64,000 bases of DNA, from the NCBI RefSeq assembly GCF_030272615.1, contig NC_081409.1, positions 880,371,220 through 880,435,219 of the forward strand, read 5' to 3'. Below the pieces are notes generated by a model. It worked only from the letters and a program-made list of their open reading frames with translations, was not told the origin of the DNA and searched no databases. The DNA comes from Cryptomeria japonica. Its lineage: Eukaryota; Streptophyta; Pinopsida; Cupressales; Cupressaceae. Made by a program: the position numbers and the translations under genes. Positions 24,011 through 36,507 of this stretch are shown here, in pieces. Within the stretch, counting starts at the first letter, position 1; each line of letters begins with the position of its first letter.

Positions 24011-24442
24011 ATCACTAGATTTTGGTGATGTGTTCACTGTCCTCAAGATTTAGACTGAAGCAATGAATGTTTTGTCCTTTGGTGGTGAATAAATATTAAT
24101 AAAAACTTATAAAATTACAACAGGATTCTAGATATTTTTCCCTTTAGGTATTACTTTTGTACTTTTTAGTGTTTTCAAAATAAGTGACTCATAAATTATA
24201 ATTGTATTTCATTTAATGGAAAAACAAATAAATCGAGGGAGATTCAAAAATGACTACTAGATTGAGGAATACAAGTTGCAATAGAGTTTCTCAGCACCAA
24301 TCTAGTGAAATATAAATTTTGGGTAAAATCTAAAACACCTACAACCCGCATTTTTTTCTTTTTATAATCTCATGGTTCAATTTGAGGGTTAGAATTTTCA
24401 GGCATGTATCTAGCATTATTTTGAATTATTAACAATAACAAC
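24011..24442. other. Unassigned AT-rich stretch
   Basis: No ORF or repeat recognised between the array and the G-patch ORF. Confidence 0.4.
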
Positions 24443-26852
24443 GATGGGGAAACTGGGACGCAATACTTCAACAGGAAGGCAAGTGAAAAATAAATAAACC
24501 TTACCAAATTGGTTAAAACACTAGGTTTCACTAATGAATACCATGATATTTATGACCCTGCTATTCATGGTGAAAAGCATATCATAGATATAAGATATGC
24601 ATTGTAATAAGGTGGCAAATCCAAGTAGGGAAAATTTTACTATTTTCAACATAATTTTAAAACAAAGAATAAATAAAATTGCATCGTGGGATGCTGGATT
24701 GGGAAACATGGTGTTGCCTGAAGTATTCCCTTGCCTTGATTTTTTCATGGTCTACACCGAAACTTATGATGAAGATAAAAAAGAAATTGCCAATAAAAAT
24801 ACAAAAGAGGAAATTATATCCATAAACGTGGGAGAATTTGCTCATTTGTTGAACCTAGGGTTTGAAGCACAAAACTCAAACATCCATGTTGACCTAGGAA
24901 AGTTGGGAGAGAATTATGAGAGTCCCAATCCAAATCGTAGAGATTCATTTATCAGAGCTCTAATAATGCGTGGTACTCTGTTGGATCATAATCATAAGCC
25001 TCCTTATGATTCTAACATTTTTGTTCCATGGGTTCGGGATACTATTTCCTTGCTGACATTTTTCCTAGGATTGGAAAATGATAAGGAAGTGGGTGCTAGC
25101 CTTCTTGAAATGATTTTTAATCCATGTAAAAAAAATTACTAATGATCAAAAAAGGTTCTTGTAATACATTTAGGTTCTTATCCTACGTGTGATATCTCCT
25201 TCTATCCAAGTATCATGCAATATTCGAGACCAACAATCTTCACATTGTGAACTATAAGTTTGATGAGAAGATTCAGAACAATGTAGAGTGTCCAATATAT
25301 GAATGGACACCAAAAATAAGGATGCATGATAGAAGAAAGAACTACAACCATTTTGTAGACTTATTTTGGCACCAATGTATAATGAAATTGTAAGCACTCC
25401 AATGTCTAGATTGCATGTGTCTTGTAGAGATTGCATTCAACTCGGAAGTCAAATACAATTGTATGACTGGTTCTTCATGACAGAATACACTATGTTAAGG
25501 TTTTATGGATCAGTAGTAAAACCCTACAAACTTCCAATACATGTGACAGAGAGGGTATTTGCATTGGAATATGTATGACAATTGGACAACACAGATAGGT
25601 ACTTCCATTGTTAGAAAAAGAAGAGCATATTTCCTTCCTTGCCTTTCTCATGTGGAGGGTTCACATTTGAGAGAAAAGCATTCAATATGGCAAATGATTT
25701 TTTGATAGTTTTTTAGGTTTGGTGATGAGGGTCTCTAGTAGTATGATCCAATCGGTGTAGTTCAAGCAAGGCTTAAGAAAAATGGTAACTCTTCAGTGTT
25801 ATGTTATGAACGTAAACCATTGCTAGAACATCTTAGAAACATGGACTCTTGGGATGAGGTAAAAAAAGAGATGGAGAAACTTGCTGCTGAAAATAACAGT
25901 TCAACAAAAGAATTGTCACCATAAATTATGGCATTTCACACATAGAGGACAATAGAGGAGGGCATCCAAAATAGGAGGTCCTACAATTTCTACCAAGAAT
26001 CTACTAATCCATCTAAAAAATCTATTCCCAAAACAATTATCAAGAATGTAAAGACAATTATTGGACTCAAACCAAAATAAATGATTTTTGGACTATGAGG
26101 AAGAATCTTGGTGAACCAAAGACTAGTGTAGAATTTGAGTCCATCGATGAGGATGAAGAGTTTAGCAAATTGTAGAATATGGAGAATTCCACAACAACAT
26201 ATGATAAGAGTGAAGATGAAAATGAGTATGAGGTTGATCCCACTCCAACAACTACTACAATCCCTAAAATAATAGGTGGATTCAATGAGTCCATGAAAGA
26301 AAAATATAGCAAAGGGGCAAACATTATGGAAAAAATGGGTTTTGTAGGTGGTGGTCTAGGTCCCAGAGGAGAAGGCATTGGGTATCCACTTGAGGTATGA
26401 CTTCCATCAAATTCAAAATCAAAAGCTCATGTTAAACCAATCATTGGACTTGATTTGTCAGATTTATCACAAAAAGGTACTACTCATTACACTCAGGGTC
26501 CACATGCATTTATTACAGGTTCAAATCCACAACCACCACCACATCATGGTATTCTCGTTGGTGGTGAATCAAGTGCCACTGCCATTGGTGGGGAATCTGG
26601 GGATAGTGTTCCTATTAGTGTTCAGTCAAGTGCCACTATGATTGGTGGGGTTAGCATGGGTACTACTACTAATACTAGTTGTCTTGGTGCTCGACAAGTG
26701 CAACAACAAAATATCTCTCGCAAGAGGCCACTAGTGGTAGATACTCATACTATTCAGAATCCTATATCAAGTGCCACTGACACTACAAATCTATCATTTG
26801 CAGATTCAGAACAAACCCCTCAAAAGACTATAAAAACTACACATGCAAGTGA
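24443..26852 (+). pseudogene. Broken ORF encoding a G-patch protein
   Basis: Protein-like sequence runs for 2.4 kb in changing frames. The N-terminal part is open at 24597-25142 (NRRDSFIRALIMRGTLLDHN, VPWVRDTISLLTFFLGLEND); I do not recognise it. A central part continues in broken frames to about 25,920 (for example RDCIQLGSQIQLYDWFFMTE). At 26179-26400 an acidic run (YDKSEDENEYEVDP) precedes a G-patch: KGANIMEKMGF then GGGLGPRGEGIG, with the conserved glycines at about 26311-26394. G-patches bind RNA or DEAH helicases. A Ser/Thr/Gly-rich tail (26455-26850) is cut by the LTR of element A. It could be a host-gene pseudogene or part of an older retroelement; G-patches occur in both. Confidence 0.6.
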
Positions 26853-28127
26853 TGTCAGGATAACTGGTGAGCAACTGAGAAGGGGGGGGAATCAATTGTT
26901 AATAGATTATGTCAATCAAACCACTTAATAACCTTTACTCAGAGCACATAAACATTGAATACCAAAATAGCAAAAATAGATACCAGTAAGTAATAAAACT
27001 TAAGAATAAAACAGAGAATTTACACAATGTAAGCATACCACATAACACCATGATTTATACGTGGAAAACTTGGAAAGGGAAAAACCAAGGTGTGGGAAGC
27101 CTACCCACAGGCAGATGATAATTCTATAGAAAGTATGTGATACAATAAGGGTCCTGCACATGCAGGAAGGAACACTTCCTAGAGTGTACTGCTCATTACA
27201 AAAGAGTCTCATTAACTACAGAGAGGTTATAACCACCTCAAGATAAATGGACAACAATCTAGAATAATGAACTGCTAGAGATAGCATCTACCATGCCTGA
27301 TTATAGTCTCAGTTAAGCTCAATACTGGACACCTTTGACCTCTTCCTTAAACCCAATTTGTTCACCTATGATTGACCAAATCTCCTTCACATATGATATT
27401 GCATTCCATGACCATGAGCATTACATTTCCATTCTCATGCCATGCCCTTGCATGATCTACAATGAGATCTTACATCAATTTATACAAACCCTAAGGCCTA
27501 AACCAATTAGGTTGGCCACCTAAAACATATTACAATAAGATCATTACATAAATTCATATTACAATGGTATGCCATGTTGGCTAAAGACTAAAGAAACAAT
27601 AACCAATCCATAGAACATCTCGGTAATGTATAGATCTAACACGTTAACATGATACAGGTCCATAACCTAGATAAGCATCGAACCTAATCTAGGTCCACCA
27701 TGCCAAAGCAATGTCTCCAATTAGTTGAGGCATGATCAAGGTCCACCTTCTACATCCTGAATTCCATCTAGAAGCCACACCAACATGACTTGCACATCTT
27801 GTCAAAGATTCTCACTAAAGACTCTGCTGATTAAATCTTAAACCCATGTCGGTAAGGGTTTATAAAAGTGTATGATAGAATTTGATCACCAAGTCAATAT
27901 CACCTAACCAAAACATGCTCTAGAAGCATGTAACACATAAAACCAAACATACTCCTTTGATCCAAATAGGTCGGAAGTGTCCAACAGATAGTCCTTTCTG
28001 TCAGTAAGACTATATCTTCTAGCAGTAACCAAAACCTATCTGCTGATAACCAACCATAATAGCTAGTATTGACATCAAGGACAAAACATCAATGCAACAC
28101 ATAATCAATTCATCCATATTGCCAATA
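26853..28127 (-). repeat. Element A 3' LTR
   Basis: On the minus strand it starts TATTGGCAATATGG at 28127 (TG changed to TA) and ends TGACA at 26853. Length 1,275 bp. It aligns with 32722-33432 plus 51034-51426 (shared words GAATAATGAACTGCTAG, AACCAATCCATAGAAC, AAAACATGCTCTAGAAG). The minus strand carries the terminal block ATTCCCCCCCTTCTCAG. Confidence 0.9.
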
Positions 28128-28154
28128 ATCTCCCCCTAAGGCATTGATGGCAAC
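28128..28154 (-). promoter_or_regulatory. Element A polypurine tract box
   Basis: Minus strand GTTGCCATCAATGCC, then TTAGGGGGAGAT, then the LTR. Positions 28155-28608 are 3' untranslated, with several further CCCCCT runs and no ORF. Confidence 0.82.
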
Positions 28155-28608
28155 ACTAGATGTGAAAAACATCTAAGTATCAAGAAAAGCCAAACAAGTC
28201 TCCCCTTATGGAAGACAACTAATGATCTCTTGTATATAGCTCTGAATATCAATAACTCTCCCCCTATGAATAATATCTCTGTAAAGTTCTGAATTTATTT
28301 TTCACATCACTATCTCATCCCCTTTGACATCAATGCCAAAAATCTGACAAAAATATCAAAGCAATAATATAAGCCTCTGAATCTCAAAGTTCACTACTCC
28401 CCCTGAGTAGTAGCACCACTCATCAGTGTCGAAATGAATAATCTCTGATAATGCACGTTGAACTGATGTCAAACTGCATCAATCAAGTCTCTATCAGAGG
28501 GGCAGAAACCCCTAACCTATCTCTCAAATAATCAAATGATTCCTTAGACAATATTTTAGTGAATATAGCTGCAATATGCTCTTTAGTGTTCACATAAACC
28601 AGCTTGAC

Positions 28609-30158
28609 TTATTTTTCTTCTACCTTGTCCTTCAGAAAGTTATATTTTATTGATATGTGCTTAGTCTTAGAGTGAAATTTTGGATTCTTAGATATGTCAA
28701 TAGCTACAGAGTTATCACAATAGATAACTACCGGTTCACTACAATTTACCTTGATATCCTTCAACATTTGCTTCATCCACAAGACTTGAGTGCAATTAGT
28801 TGTTATTGCAACATATTCAGCTTCTGCAGTAGATAAAGAAATGCATGAATGTTTTTTGTTGATCCATGAAAGCAAGTTTTTTCCAAGAAAGAAAGCTTCA
28901 CCAGAAGTTCTCTTTCTATCATTAGTATCTCGTTCCCAATCTAAATCTGTATATGCACATAAAGTGAAGTCATCATCTCTAGAATACCATAAGCCATATT
29001 CTGTTGTTCCTTGCAAATGCTAGAATATCCTCTTTACTACACATTCATGATTTTCTTTAGGATTACTTTGATATCTTGAAACAATACTTACTACATTCAT
29101 AATATCTGGTCTAGTCTGAGTTAGATATAACAAACCACCAATTGTAGACATATACCTTGTCGGATTTACTGGTGTAGATGTATCTTTGATAGATAATTTC
29201 TCACTAGTCACCATAGGAGTACTTACCAGTTTTGAATTATCCATACCAAACTTATTCAATAATTCGCGCAGATAAAAATGCCTTTGTCAATTTGAGTAAT
29301 CTTCAAACCTAAGAAAAATCTCATCTCACCAATCCTAGACATTTCAAATTCATTCTTCATGTTATTAGAAAATTCAATGCACAATTTATCTTCTCCTCCA
29401 AAAATGATATCATCAACAAATACTTCAATAATTAGAATATCATCATCAGTAATCTTATAATATAAATTACTATCAAAACTACCTTTAGTAAAACCAAGCT
29501 TCCAAAGATATTTATCCAACCTTGCATACCAATCTCTAGGAGCTTGTTTCAATCCATATAAAGCTTTGTGTAATATGCAAACCATATCTTTATCATCTGT
29601 CTATGAAAATCCATCATTTTGTTAAATGTATACTTCTTCCTCAAGTTCACCAGTCAAAAATGCACATTTAACATCCATTTGATAGACCTTATAGTTATCA
29701 TAAGCTGCATAGGCAAGAAAAAGTAAAACAACTTCAATTCTAGCTATAGGTGCAAATGTCTCACCATAATCAATTCCTTCCATTTGACCATATCCTTTAC
29801 AAACCAATATAGCCTTGTTTCTGACAACTTGACCATCCTCATTCAATTTATTCCTAAAAAAACATTTAGTTCCAATAACATTCTTATTTTTAGGTCGGGG
29901 AACTAAAGTCCAAGTGTCATTCTTTTCTATATGATCTAATTCATCTTCCATAGCCTTTAACCAAATTTTATATTCACAAGCTTCAATAAAAGATGCCAGT
30001 TCAATTTGAGAAATAAGACATACCTCTTCATTTGCCAGTCTTATTCTTGTCATAATTCCCTTGTTCCTATCTCCATTGATTTGATCTCCAAAATGATTTA
30101 ACCTTACATACCTTGGTGTCCTTTGAACTTCAAGTTCACTGCTCTGATCATCAATCAT
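28609..30158 (-). pseudogene. Element A reverse transcriptase and RNase H remnant
   Basis: RT (30158-29020): VPRPKNKNVIGTK, QMDVKCAFL, LHKALYGLKQAPRDWYARL and the catalytic FVDD at 29409-29420. Stops at about 29,620 and 29,250-29,260 divide it. RNase H (29016-28609) is open over 135 codons and keeps its acidic set: YTDLDWERD, STAEAEYVA and IYCDNSVAID. It ends before the FTKPL block because of a stop at 28609. The RT lacks only the Tyr of YVDD; the decay is mostly nonsense and frameshift. Confidence 0.92.
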
Positions 30159-30173
30159 AGTTAAATTTTCTAA

Positions 30174-31560
30174 TTAAATTGGTGTAACTATCTTAGTTTC
30201 TTGTACCGATTGAGGCATTGTCGGTTCAGTTATGATCATTTCCTCTATCGGTTCCTTGTCATATGATATAGATTGATTTCTGTATTGCTCATCCAATTTC
30301 ACATTTACACTTTCCACAATTTTCTGAAATCTTTTGTTATAACATCTATATGCTTTTCTTTGAATTGAATATCCAATAAATATCCCTTCACCACATCTAG
30401 GATCAAACTTCCCAATTGAATCATCCCTTTTGATATAACATTTACTTCCAAAATTTTTGAAATATTTAACAATAGGTGTATGTCCAAACCATAATTCATA
30501 AGGGGTATTACCGGTTTCACCTTTGATATGAACTCTATTGAATGTGTAGACTACTACACTCACTTCTCTCCAGTAGATGTGAGGAAATTTAGCTTCCATC
30601 ATCATAGTTCATGATGCATCTAAAATAGTTCTCTTCTTTCTTTTGACTACTTCATTCTGCTGAGGAATCCTAGGTGCAGATAGTTGTCTCCTAATTCTAT
30701 TTGTCTCACAATAACTATTAAATTCATGAGAAGTGAACTCACTGCCTTGATCTGATCTTAGACATTTGATTTTCAATCGAGTTTCTATTTCTACTTTTTC
30801 TTTAAAGATCTTGAATTTCTCAAAGGCTTCATACTTCTCCCTAAGAAAAGTCACCCATGTCATCCTAGAATAGTCATTAATAATCAGCATGAAATACCTA
30901 TCACCTTGAAAGCTTCTAGTCCTTGTTGGACCACATAGGTCAGTGTGAATCAAATCAAGTACATCATTAGATTTATCATGTATACTCTTAAAATAAGTTC
31001 TAACTTTCTTTCCCAATTGACATTCCTTACATACCAGATTATGAGGCTTCATAATCTTAGGTATATCTCTAACTGCATTTGTTGAACTAATCTTAACAAT
31101 ACAATAAAAATTAACATGACACAACCTCTTATGCCATAACCAACTCTCATCAATATGAGAAATCAAACATGTCTTATTACCAAAATTCAAGTGAAATATG
31201 TTACCTCTAGTCTAAGTACCGGTTGCAATCTCCAAACCAGTTTTGTTAATGATTTTGCATTTTCTATCTTTAAATTGGTTGCAAACCCTTGTCCACCAAT
31301 TGACCAACACTTAAAAGATTATTCTTTAAACCTTCTACATAATAGACATTATCAATATTATGCATGCCATCTAGAGAAAAAATACCTCTACCTTTGATCA
31401 TACATGCTTTGTTATCTCCAAATATGACTTCACTGCCATTGTATTCTTGCAGGAACAAAAAGTTTTTATTTTATCTCCAGTCATATGATGTGAGCATCCA
31501 CTATCAATTACCCATTCATCCTTGTATTCAACTTTTTCTACTAGGGCCTTTTATTCATTC
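30174..31560 (-). pseudogene. Element A protease and integrase remnant
   Basis: Protease: EWVIDSGCSHHMTGD, with Asp-Ser-Gly at 31497-31505; a frameshift follows at about 31,465, and NVYYVEGLKNNLLSVGQL is in the next frame. Integrase is open at 31190-30609: SWLWHKRLCHVNF and VCKECQLGKK (HHCC), HTDLCGP and LRSDQGSEF. The third catalytic residue is lost: QQNEVVKRKKRTI stands where relatives have NGVVERKNRTI, so Glu is Lys. A stop at 30606 and an open tail (30605-30174) with FDPRCGEGIFIGYS complete it. Confidence 0.92.
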
Positions 31561-31579
31561 ATGATAGCCGATTCTGGTT

Positions 31580-32663
31580 CATCTTCCTTTAAAGCATAGA
31601 ACACCCATTCCTTTCCATTGCCGGATCTATTAGCAGAGTCTAATGTTGGTTCATCCTTAGAGTCATCACTTGCTCCTTCCTCGTCTTCTATGTAGCATTG
31701 TTTACTTTTCTTGAATCTATATCTATTTTGATTAGGCTTAAATGATTTCTTAACTCCCTCTTCATATCTTGCATTCCTTTCAGAACATCTAGGTGCAAAA
31801 TGACCAATCTTATTACATGCAAAACATTTAAAAGGTGATTTTCCTTCATACTCACTTCCTTTCAGTCCTTTAGGTACTCTTCTAGAAAATAAGGCTTCAA
31901 GTTTCTCAAATTATTCATCCTCTTTCCTCATATCTTCCAATTCTTTCACATATAAGTCTTTCCAATCACTTTTGCCAGTAGATGATGTTGCATGAAAAGC
32001 AGGTTTAGATTTTGCAACTCCAGAAGGTCCAAATTCTTCAAGCTCAAAAGAAGATAATTTCCCAATCAAAATGTCTTTGTTAACTGAAGTGTTTTCCATT
32101 GTTCTCAGTTCATTAATTGTAGTTGCCTTCATCTTGTAAGATGGTGGAAGGGCTCTCAAGATTTTGGAAACTATTTCATCTTCACTCTGAGATCCTCCAC
32201 AACATTGAATTCCCATAATAATCTCATTTACTCTTTCCATAAATATAGCAATTCTTTCATTATCTTCCATATTCAAGTTCACATACCTTACTCGGTAACC
32301 ATCAAGTTTAGTAATTTTGACAGTAGGATCACCTTCATTTAGAGTTTACAATTTATCCTACATAACCTTTGCCAATGATTTATCAGTCAATCCCATGATT
32401 TTCTAATCAGTAAGTGCACATAAGAGGGCTTCTCTAGCTTTGCAATCATTTTCAATATTCTTGTCCAAATCTATAGGAGAAGGATTTCCAGATGCTAGAT
32501 CATAAGGTATATATCCTTTCTCAATTATCTCCCAAATATCCTTTCCAAGACATATAAGATGAGTCTCCATTTTAATTTTCCATATCCCATAATTTGTTCC
32601 ATCAAGCTTAGGGATTTCTCTTCTGAAAATAGTTGCCAGTGGATTTGAAGTATTAGTTGCCAT
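31580..32663 (-). pseudogene. Element A gag remnant
   Basis: The ATG at 32663 lies 45 bases inside the primer-binding site and opens MATNTSNPLATIF. The UBN2-type domain shows LDGTNYGIWKIKMETHL and CKAREALLCALTD, then stops and a shift near 32,400. The second half is open at 32282-31911 (ERIAIFMERVNEII, LPPSYKMKATTINELR, GKLSSFELEEFG). The knuckle at about 31,787-31,830 is intact: CFACNKIGHFAPRC. An acidic tail (DEEGASDDSKDEP-like) joins the protease. Confidence 0.9.
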
Positions 32664-32707
32664 AAGATCTACCTCAAGTGGTTAAGCTTCTGCAAAAGAG
32701 GACCAAA

Positions 32708-32719
32708 GATATGATACCA
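32708..32719 (-). promoter_or_regulatory. Element A primer-binding site
   Basis: The minus strand reads TGGTATCATATC directly inside the 5' LTR. The first eight bases match the initiator-Met tRNA complement (TGGTATCAGAGC); the last four are diverged. Confidence 0.75.
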
Positions 32720-32721
32720 AT

Positions 32722-33432
32722 TGTTAGGATAACTAGTGAAAAACTAAGAGGGGGGGTGAATTAGTTGTTACCAGATTATGTCAATCAAACCACTTAATAA
32801 CCTTTAACCAGAGCACATAAACATTGAATACTAGAATAGCAGAAATAGATACTGATAAGCAATAAAACTTAAGAATAAAATAGATAATTAACACAATGCA
32901 ACCATACCACATAACACCATGATTTGTACATGGAAAACCCAGAAAGGGAAAAACCATGGTGGGAAGCCTACCCACAGTCAGATGATACTTCTGCAAAAAG
33001 TATGTGATACAATAAGGGTCCTACACATGCATGAAGGCACACTACCTAGAGCGTACTTCTCATTACAAAAGAGTCTCATTGACTGCAGAGAGGTTATAAC
33101 CACCTTAGGATAAATGGACAACAATCTAGAATAATGAACTGCTAGAGATAGCATCTACCATGCCTGATTATAGTCTCGGTTAAGGTCAATACCAGAGGCC
33201 TTTGACCTCTTCCTTAAACCCAATTCTATCACCTATGATCGACCAAATCTCCTTGAAATGTGATATTGCATTCCACAACCATGATCATTACATTTCTATT
33301 CCCATACGATGCCCTTGCATGATCTACAATGAGATCTTACATCAATTTATACAAACCCTAAGGCCTAAACCGATTAGGTTGGCCACCTAAAAGATATTAC
33401 AATAAGATCATTACATTAATTCATATTACAAT
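32722..33432 (-). repeat. Element A 5' LTR, part 1 (split by element B)
   Basis: Ends TGTTAGGATAACTAG at 32722 (plus-strand view) and matches 26853-27560 of the left LTR. It is broken at 33432, the exact start of element B. The last five bases ACAAT are duplicated at 51034-51038. Confidence 0.93.
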
Positions 33433-34501
33433 TGTATACACCTAAAAATAGACTGAAGATAATTAATTAGATAAGTAATTATTTAATTAACCCTCCTTCC
33501 CAATTTAATTGAATTCATTAGCAATTTGATTAAATCTCTTTCGTCTACTTATTAATAAATTTAATGATTTATTTAATAGGTTCATCTTAATAGTTCCCTT
33601 TGATTAATTAATCCAAATTCATTAATCCTCCCCCCATTTAATTCATTCCTTCTAATCCCCTAATTAATTAAAATAAATCAATTTATGAGTTGTTGAAAGT
33701 TAATTAATCTTTTCCTATTCATTTGAATTTTTAAATTCAAATTACCCACATGCCTCCTAACTTCTAACCGCCTAACCTAACCATCCCCTAACCTAACCCA
33801 TTCCACCTAACCCTAAGTTTAACTAACTTTATCCTATCTTTCACATTCTAACCTCCTTCTCCTAACCTCCTATAGTTTGGATATTCTCCCCTTGAGACAC
33901 ATGGCACTTTTGCCACATGTCTCACCCCTTGGACACTTGCCCTATCATGAGAAAGGCTCCTTGACACTTGTCACCATAGAGATGACAAGTGTCCCTTCCT
34001 TGAACCTCTTCTCCAACTTCTTCAATCTTGGCCTTTGATATCTTCAGATCAGATCTTGAACGTCAATTCCTACCACCTTAGCTTTGGCCTTGGAATTCCT
34101 ATAAATATCCCTCATTTTGGAGCAATAAGGATCCCTTGCATTCATATTTTCAGCATCATTACTATAGGCAATTTATATTTCAATTATCTTGTAATTAGCT
34201 TTTGGATTAATCATAGCATGTTAATCTAGTTTTTTAGATCATGCATTTCATATCATTTTCATAGACAATCATGATCAAATAGCTACTCAAATCTTGAGTT
34301 GCCACTTTGGAGGTCATTGCTCTCCTGAGAGCCAACCAATCCAACACCTTCAAGATCCTCAAGAATAGAAGAAAATAGGACATTTCAAGGAAGGCTTATG
34401 GTTTGTATTTTTAATTTAGTTTTCAATTAAGCTTTACATTATGTTTTTAATGTCTCATTATATGTGTATGCCTTCTTATATACCACATTTTTAGCATCAC
34501 A
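33433..34501 (+). repeat. Element B 5' LTR
   Basis: Matches 49980-51033 almost base for base, with a few substitutions and small indels (for example about 20 extra bases near 33,610). TG...CA ends. A primer-binding site follows six bases later. Confidence 0.95.
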
Positions 34502-34506
34502 TTAAT

Positions 34507-34524
34507 TGGCGCCCACCGTGGGGC
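34507..34524 (+). promoter_or_regulatory. Element B primer-binding site
   Basis: TGGCGCCCACCGTGGGGC, just inside the 5' LTR. TGGCGCC followed by a GC-rich stretch is the usual form of a gypsy-type primer site; I do not assign the tRNA. Confidence 0.75.
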
Positions 34525-34679
34525 ATAGCTCCTTTGATCTTTAACAAGTTTTCTTGCAGGAAATTTCATTGACAAGTTGATTAGCTCTCTTGGGCTCCCG
34601 AATCATGTTCTTGGTCTCTATTGTAGTCTCCTAGCATCTCAAATGGCATTTATGGGAGACTTATCAACTTTGTTTTTAT

Positions 34680-34925
34680 GTTTTTCTCTATTTTAGCATT
34701 TTTAGTCTATACCTTACCATTTTTGGTATGTTCTATAGTGTTTTTGGTATATTTGATAGGGTTTTCAGTCAATTTAACAGTGTTTTTGGTATCCAGAACA
34801 ATGTTTCTGGTGTGCAGAACAACGTTTCGAGTCTGCAGAATAGCATTTTTGGTCCATTTGGTAGTGTTATTGGCACATATGATGGCGTTCTTGGTCAATT
34901 TGATGACGTTTTCATTTTTTTATTG
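34680..34925 (+). repeat. Element B leader, 21-bp periodic repeat, block 1
   Basis: About 11 imperfect units of about 21 bp around GTGTTTTTGGTATATTTGA. Because 21 is divisible by three, all frames stay open and give apparent ORFs on both strands with a 7-residue period (FLVxxxx). The block resembles 43610-43975, on the other side of element E. Confidence 0.8.
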
Positions 34926-35603
34926 ATTTTTCAAATTTTGTATTTTGCATTCCTTATTTCTGCTTCTAGACTATCATTTTCCTTAACCGAATTTGCAAAT
35001 TGTTGGTTTTACAAGTACTTATTTTATTGTGAAAAAAAGGAGTCATAAACCATTTCGCTATCAAAGAATGCAATATAAACTACTAACTTTGTTTGCAGCC
35101 ACGGGACTTTGCACTTATTTTTGTTAAATTAGGCACATAGACTAATTACAATGGAAATGAACAAACATATCTTATGTGTTTTGATGATAGGTGAGTATGC
35201 TCTCACCTTTCTTAGGTGATCAGAAAGCTAGAGTCATCTTTTCTTTAAATTGTGGATATCTTTAGAGGAGCCTATAAGGCCAAAGCCATTAAGGTCGGTG
35301 AGAGGGGAATGACCCAAGTGGGAATAGCTAATGCCAAGTACTCCAACCCACTATAAAATAAACATGATTTTATGAAAATCAAGTCAATGGCATTGCTCGG
35401 GAATAGCTCTCCTCTGTACCTTCAGGTATATCAAACCTTGGTTTTCAAGGCTAGGAAAGCTCTTAATTGAGTTTATACCATGACGTGCCAAACGGATCCC
35501 TTACTAGTTCCAATTAAAATTAGAAGCTACCTGGTTTACCTCCAAACATTATTAAATTCTAAGTGCATGGAGGGCGAATAATATCTCCTTAAGATACTCA
35601 CCA
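34926..35603 (+). other. Element B leader, non-repetitive part
   Basis: Untranslated leader between repeat block 1 and the nested element E. No gene recognised. Confidence 0.5.
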
Positions 35604-36436
35604 TGTTGGCATTCTACACTCTTATGAGAATAGTTGATGTTTGCATTGATGGCAACCAACTAGAAATCATCTGGCAACCAACCAATAGTTACCGACAATG
35701 GCAATAGACTTATACATACACCAATAGTTACCGGCATCGTCAAAAGACTTCTACATACACTGGCAGGCACTTCACCGATAGCGGAAACAATGCATACTGG
35801 CACTCAAGCCGACATGGAATAAAATTTTGTTTATTGTTTTATAATGTAATTATCTCTTATAAAAGCCGACATGGCATATTTTAAAAAATGCATATATGTA
35901 TGAGATCTTATAGGTCTTTTTATAAGGAATATAGATGATAAGTATAAGGCAATTTTGTATAAGGTGATATAGTTGACAACGAAGGTTTTGGTTATAGACT
36001 GAGCTTAAACCAGTACTGAACCTAGCATAGTTCATGCTGATTTGGAGTACATTGTATTGGATTTTGATAATCCATTTTGTAAGTGAGTGAGACTTCTATT
36101 TTGTAGTTGAGCAGTGAGCTCTAGGCTGCTAGCCTTCCTACATGTGCAGGCCCCTCATGTAAGTAATATTTATTCATTGGCCAATGAGTGAATATTGTGG
36201 GTCACAAATCCCACCGAGGTTTTTCCCACACCAAGTTTTCTCATTAAATATCTTATGTTATGGGGTGTTCTCTATGCTATCTCTGTTATTCTTATTTGCT
36301 GCATGGATTCTTATTTATCGATACATTGTTTTGAGATGCAAAGTTCTTAATAAGCATAAATATTTTGTAAACTGGTTAGACACTGATTCACCCCTCCCTC
36401 CTCTCAATGTCTTTGGGACTATCATTGATTGTAACA
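35604..36436 (+). repeat. Element E 5' LTR
   Basis: 833 bp, TG...CA. It shares most of its sequence with 41417-42236. A TATA-like TTTTTATAAGGA is near 35,917, and the terminal block GATTCACCCCTCCCTCC is near 36,388. Confidence 0.93.
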
Positions 36437-36438
36437 AT

Positions 36439-36450
36439 TGGTATCAGAGC
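36439..36450 (+). promoter_or_regulatory. Element E primer-binding site (tRNA-iMet)
   Basis: TGGTATCAGAGC, two bases after the 5' LTR; a perfect 12-base complement of the plant initiator-Met tRNA 3' end. Confidence 0.92.
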
Positions 36451-36507
36451 CTGGTCCTCTATTTTCAAAAGCTTAATAGCTTGAGGAAAATTCTAACACC
36501 GGTACAT

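Noticed and set aside
26860-26930. C-terminus of the G-patch ORF running to 26928
   Set aside because: The last codons from about 26853 belong to the LTR of element A (same sequence at 32722-32790), so the natural end of this protein is not in the window.
31155-31564. Plus-strand ORFs across the A protease region
   Set aside because: Shadows of the minus-strand protease and integrase, which carry recognisable motifs.
34035-34229. 64-residue ORF, repeated at 50567-50761
   Set aside because: It is in the paired LTRs of element B, so its conservation only reflects LTR duplication.
36184-36507. Upstream extension of E ORF1 into the LTR
   Set aside because: The frame is open by chance through the LTR end and primer site. 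The first ATG after the primer site (36508) agrees with the starts in D and F.
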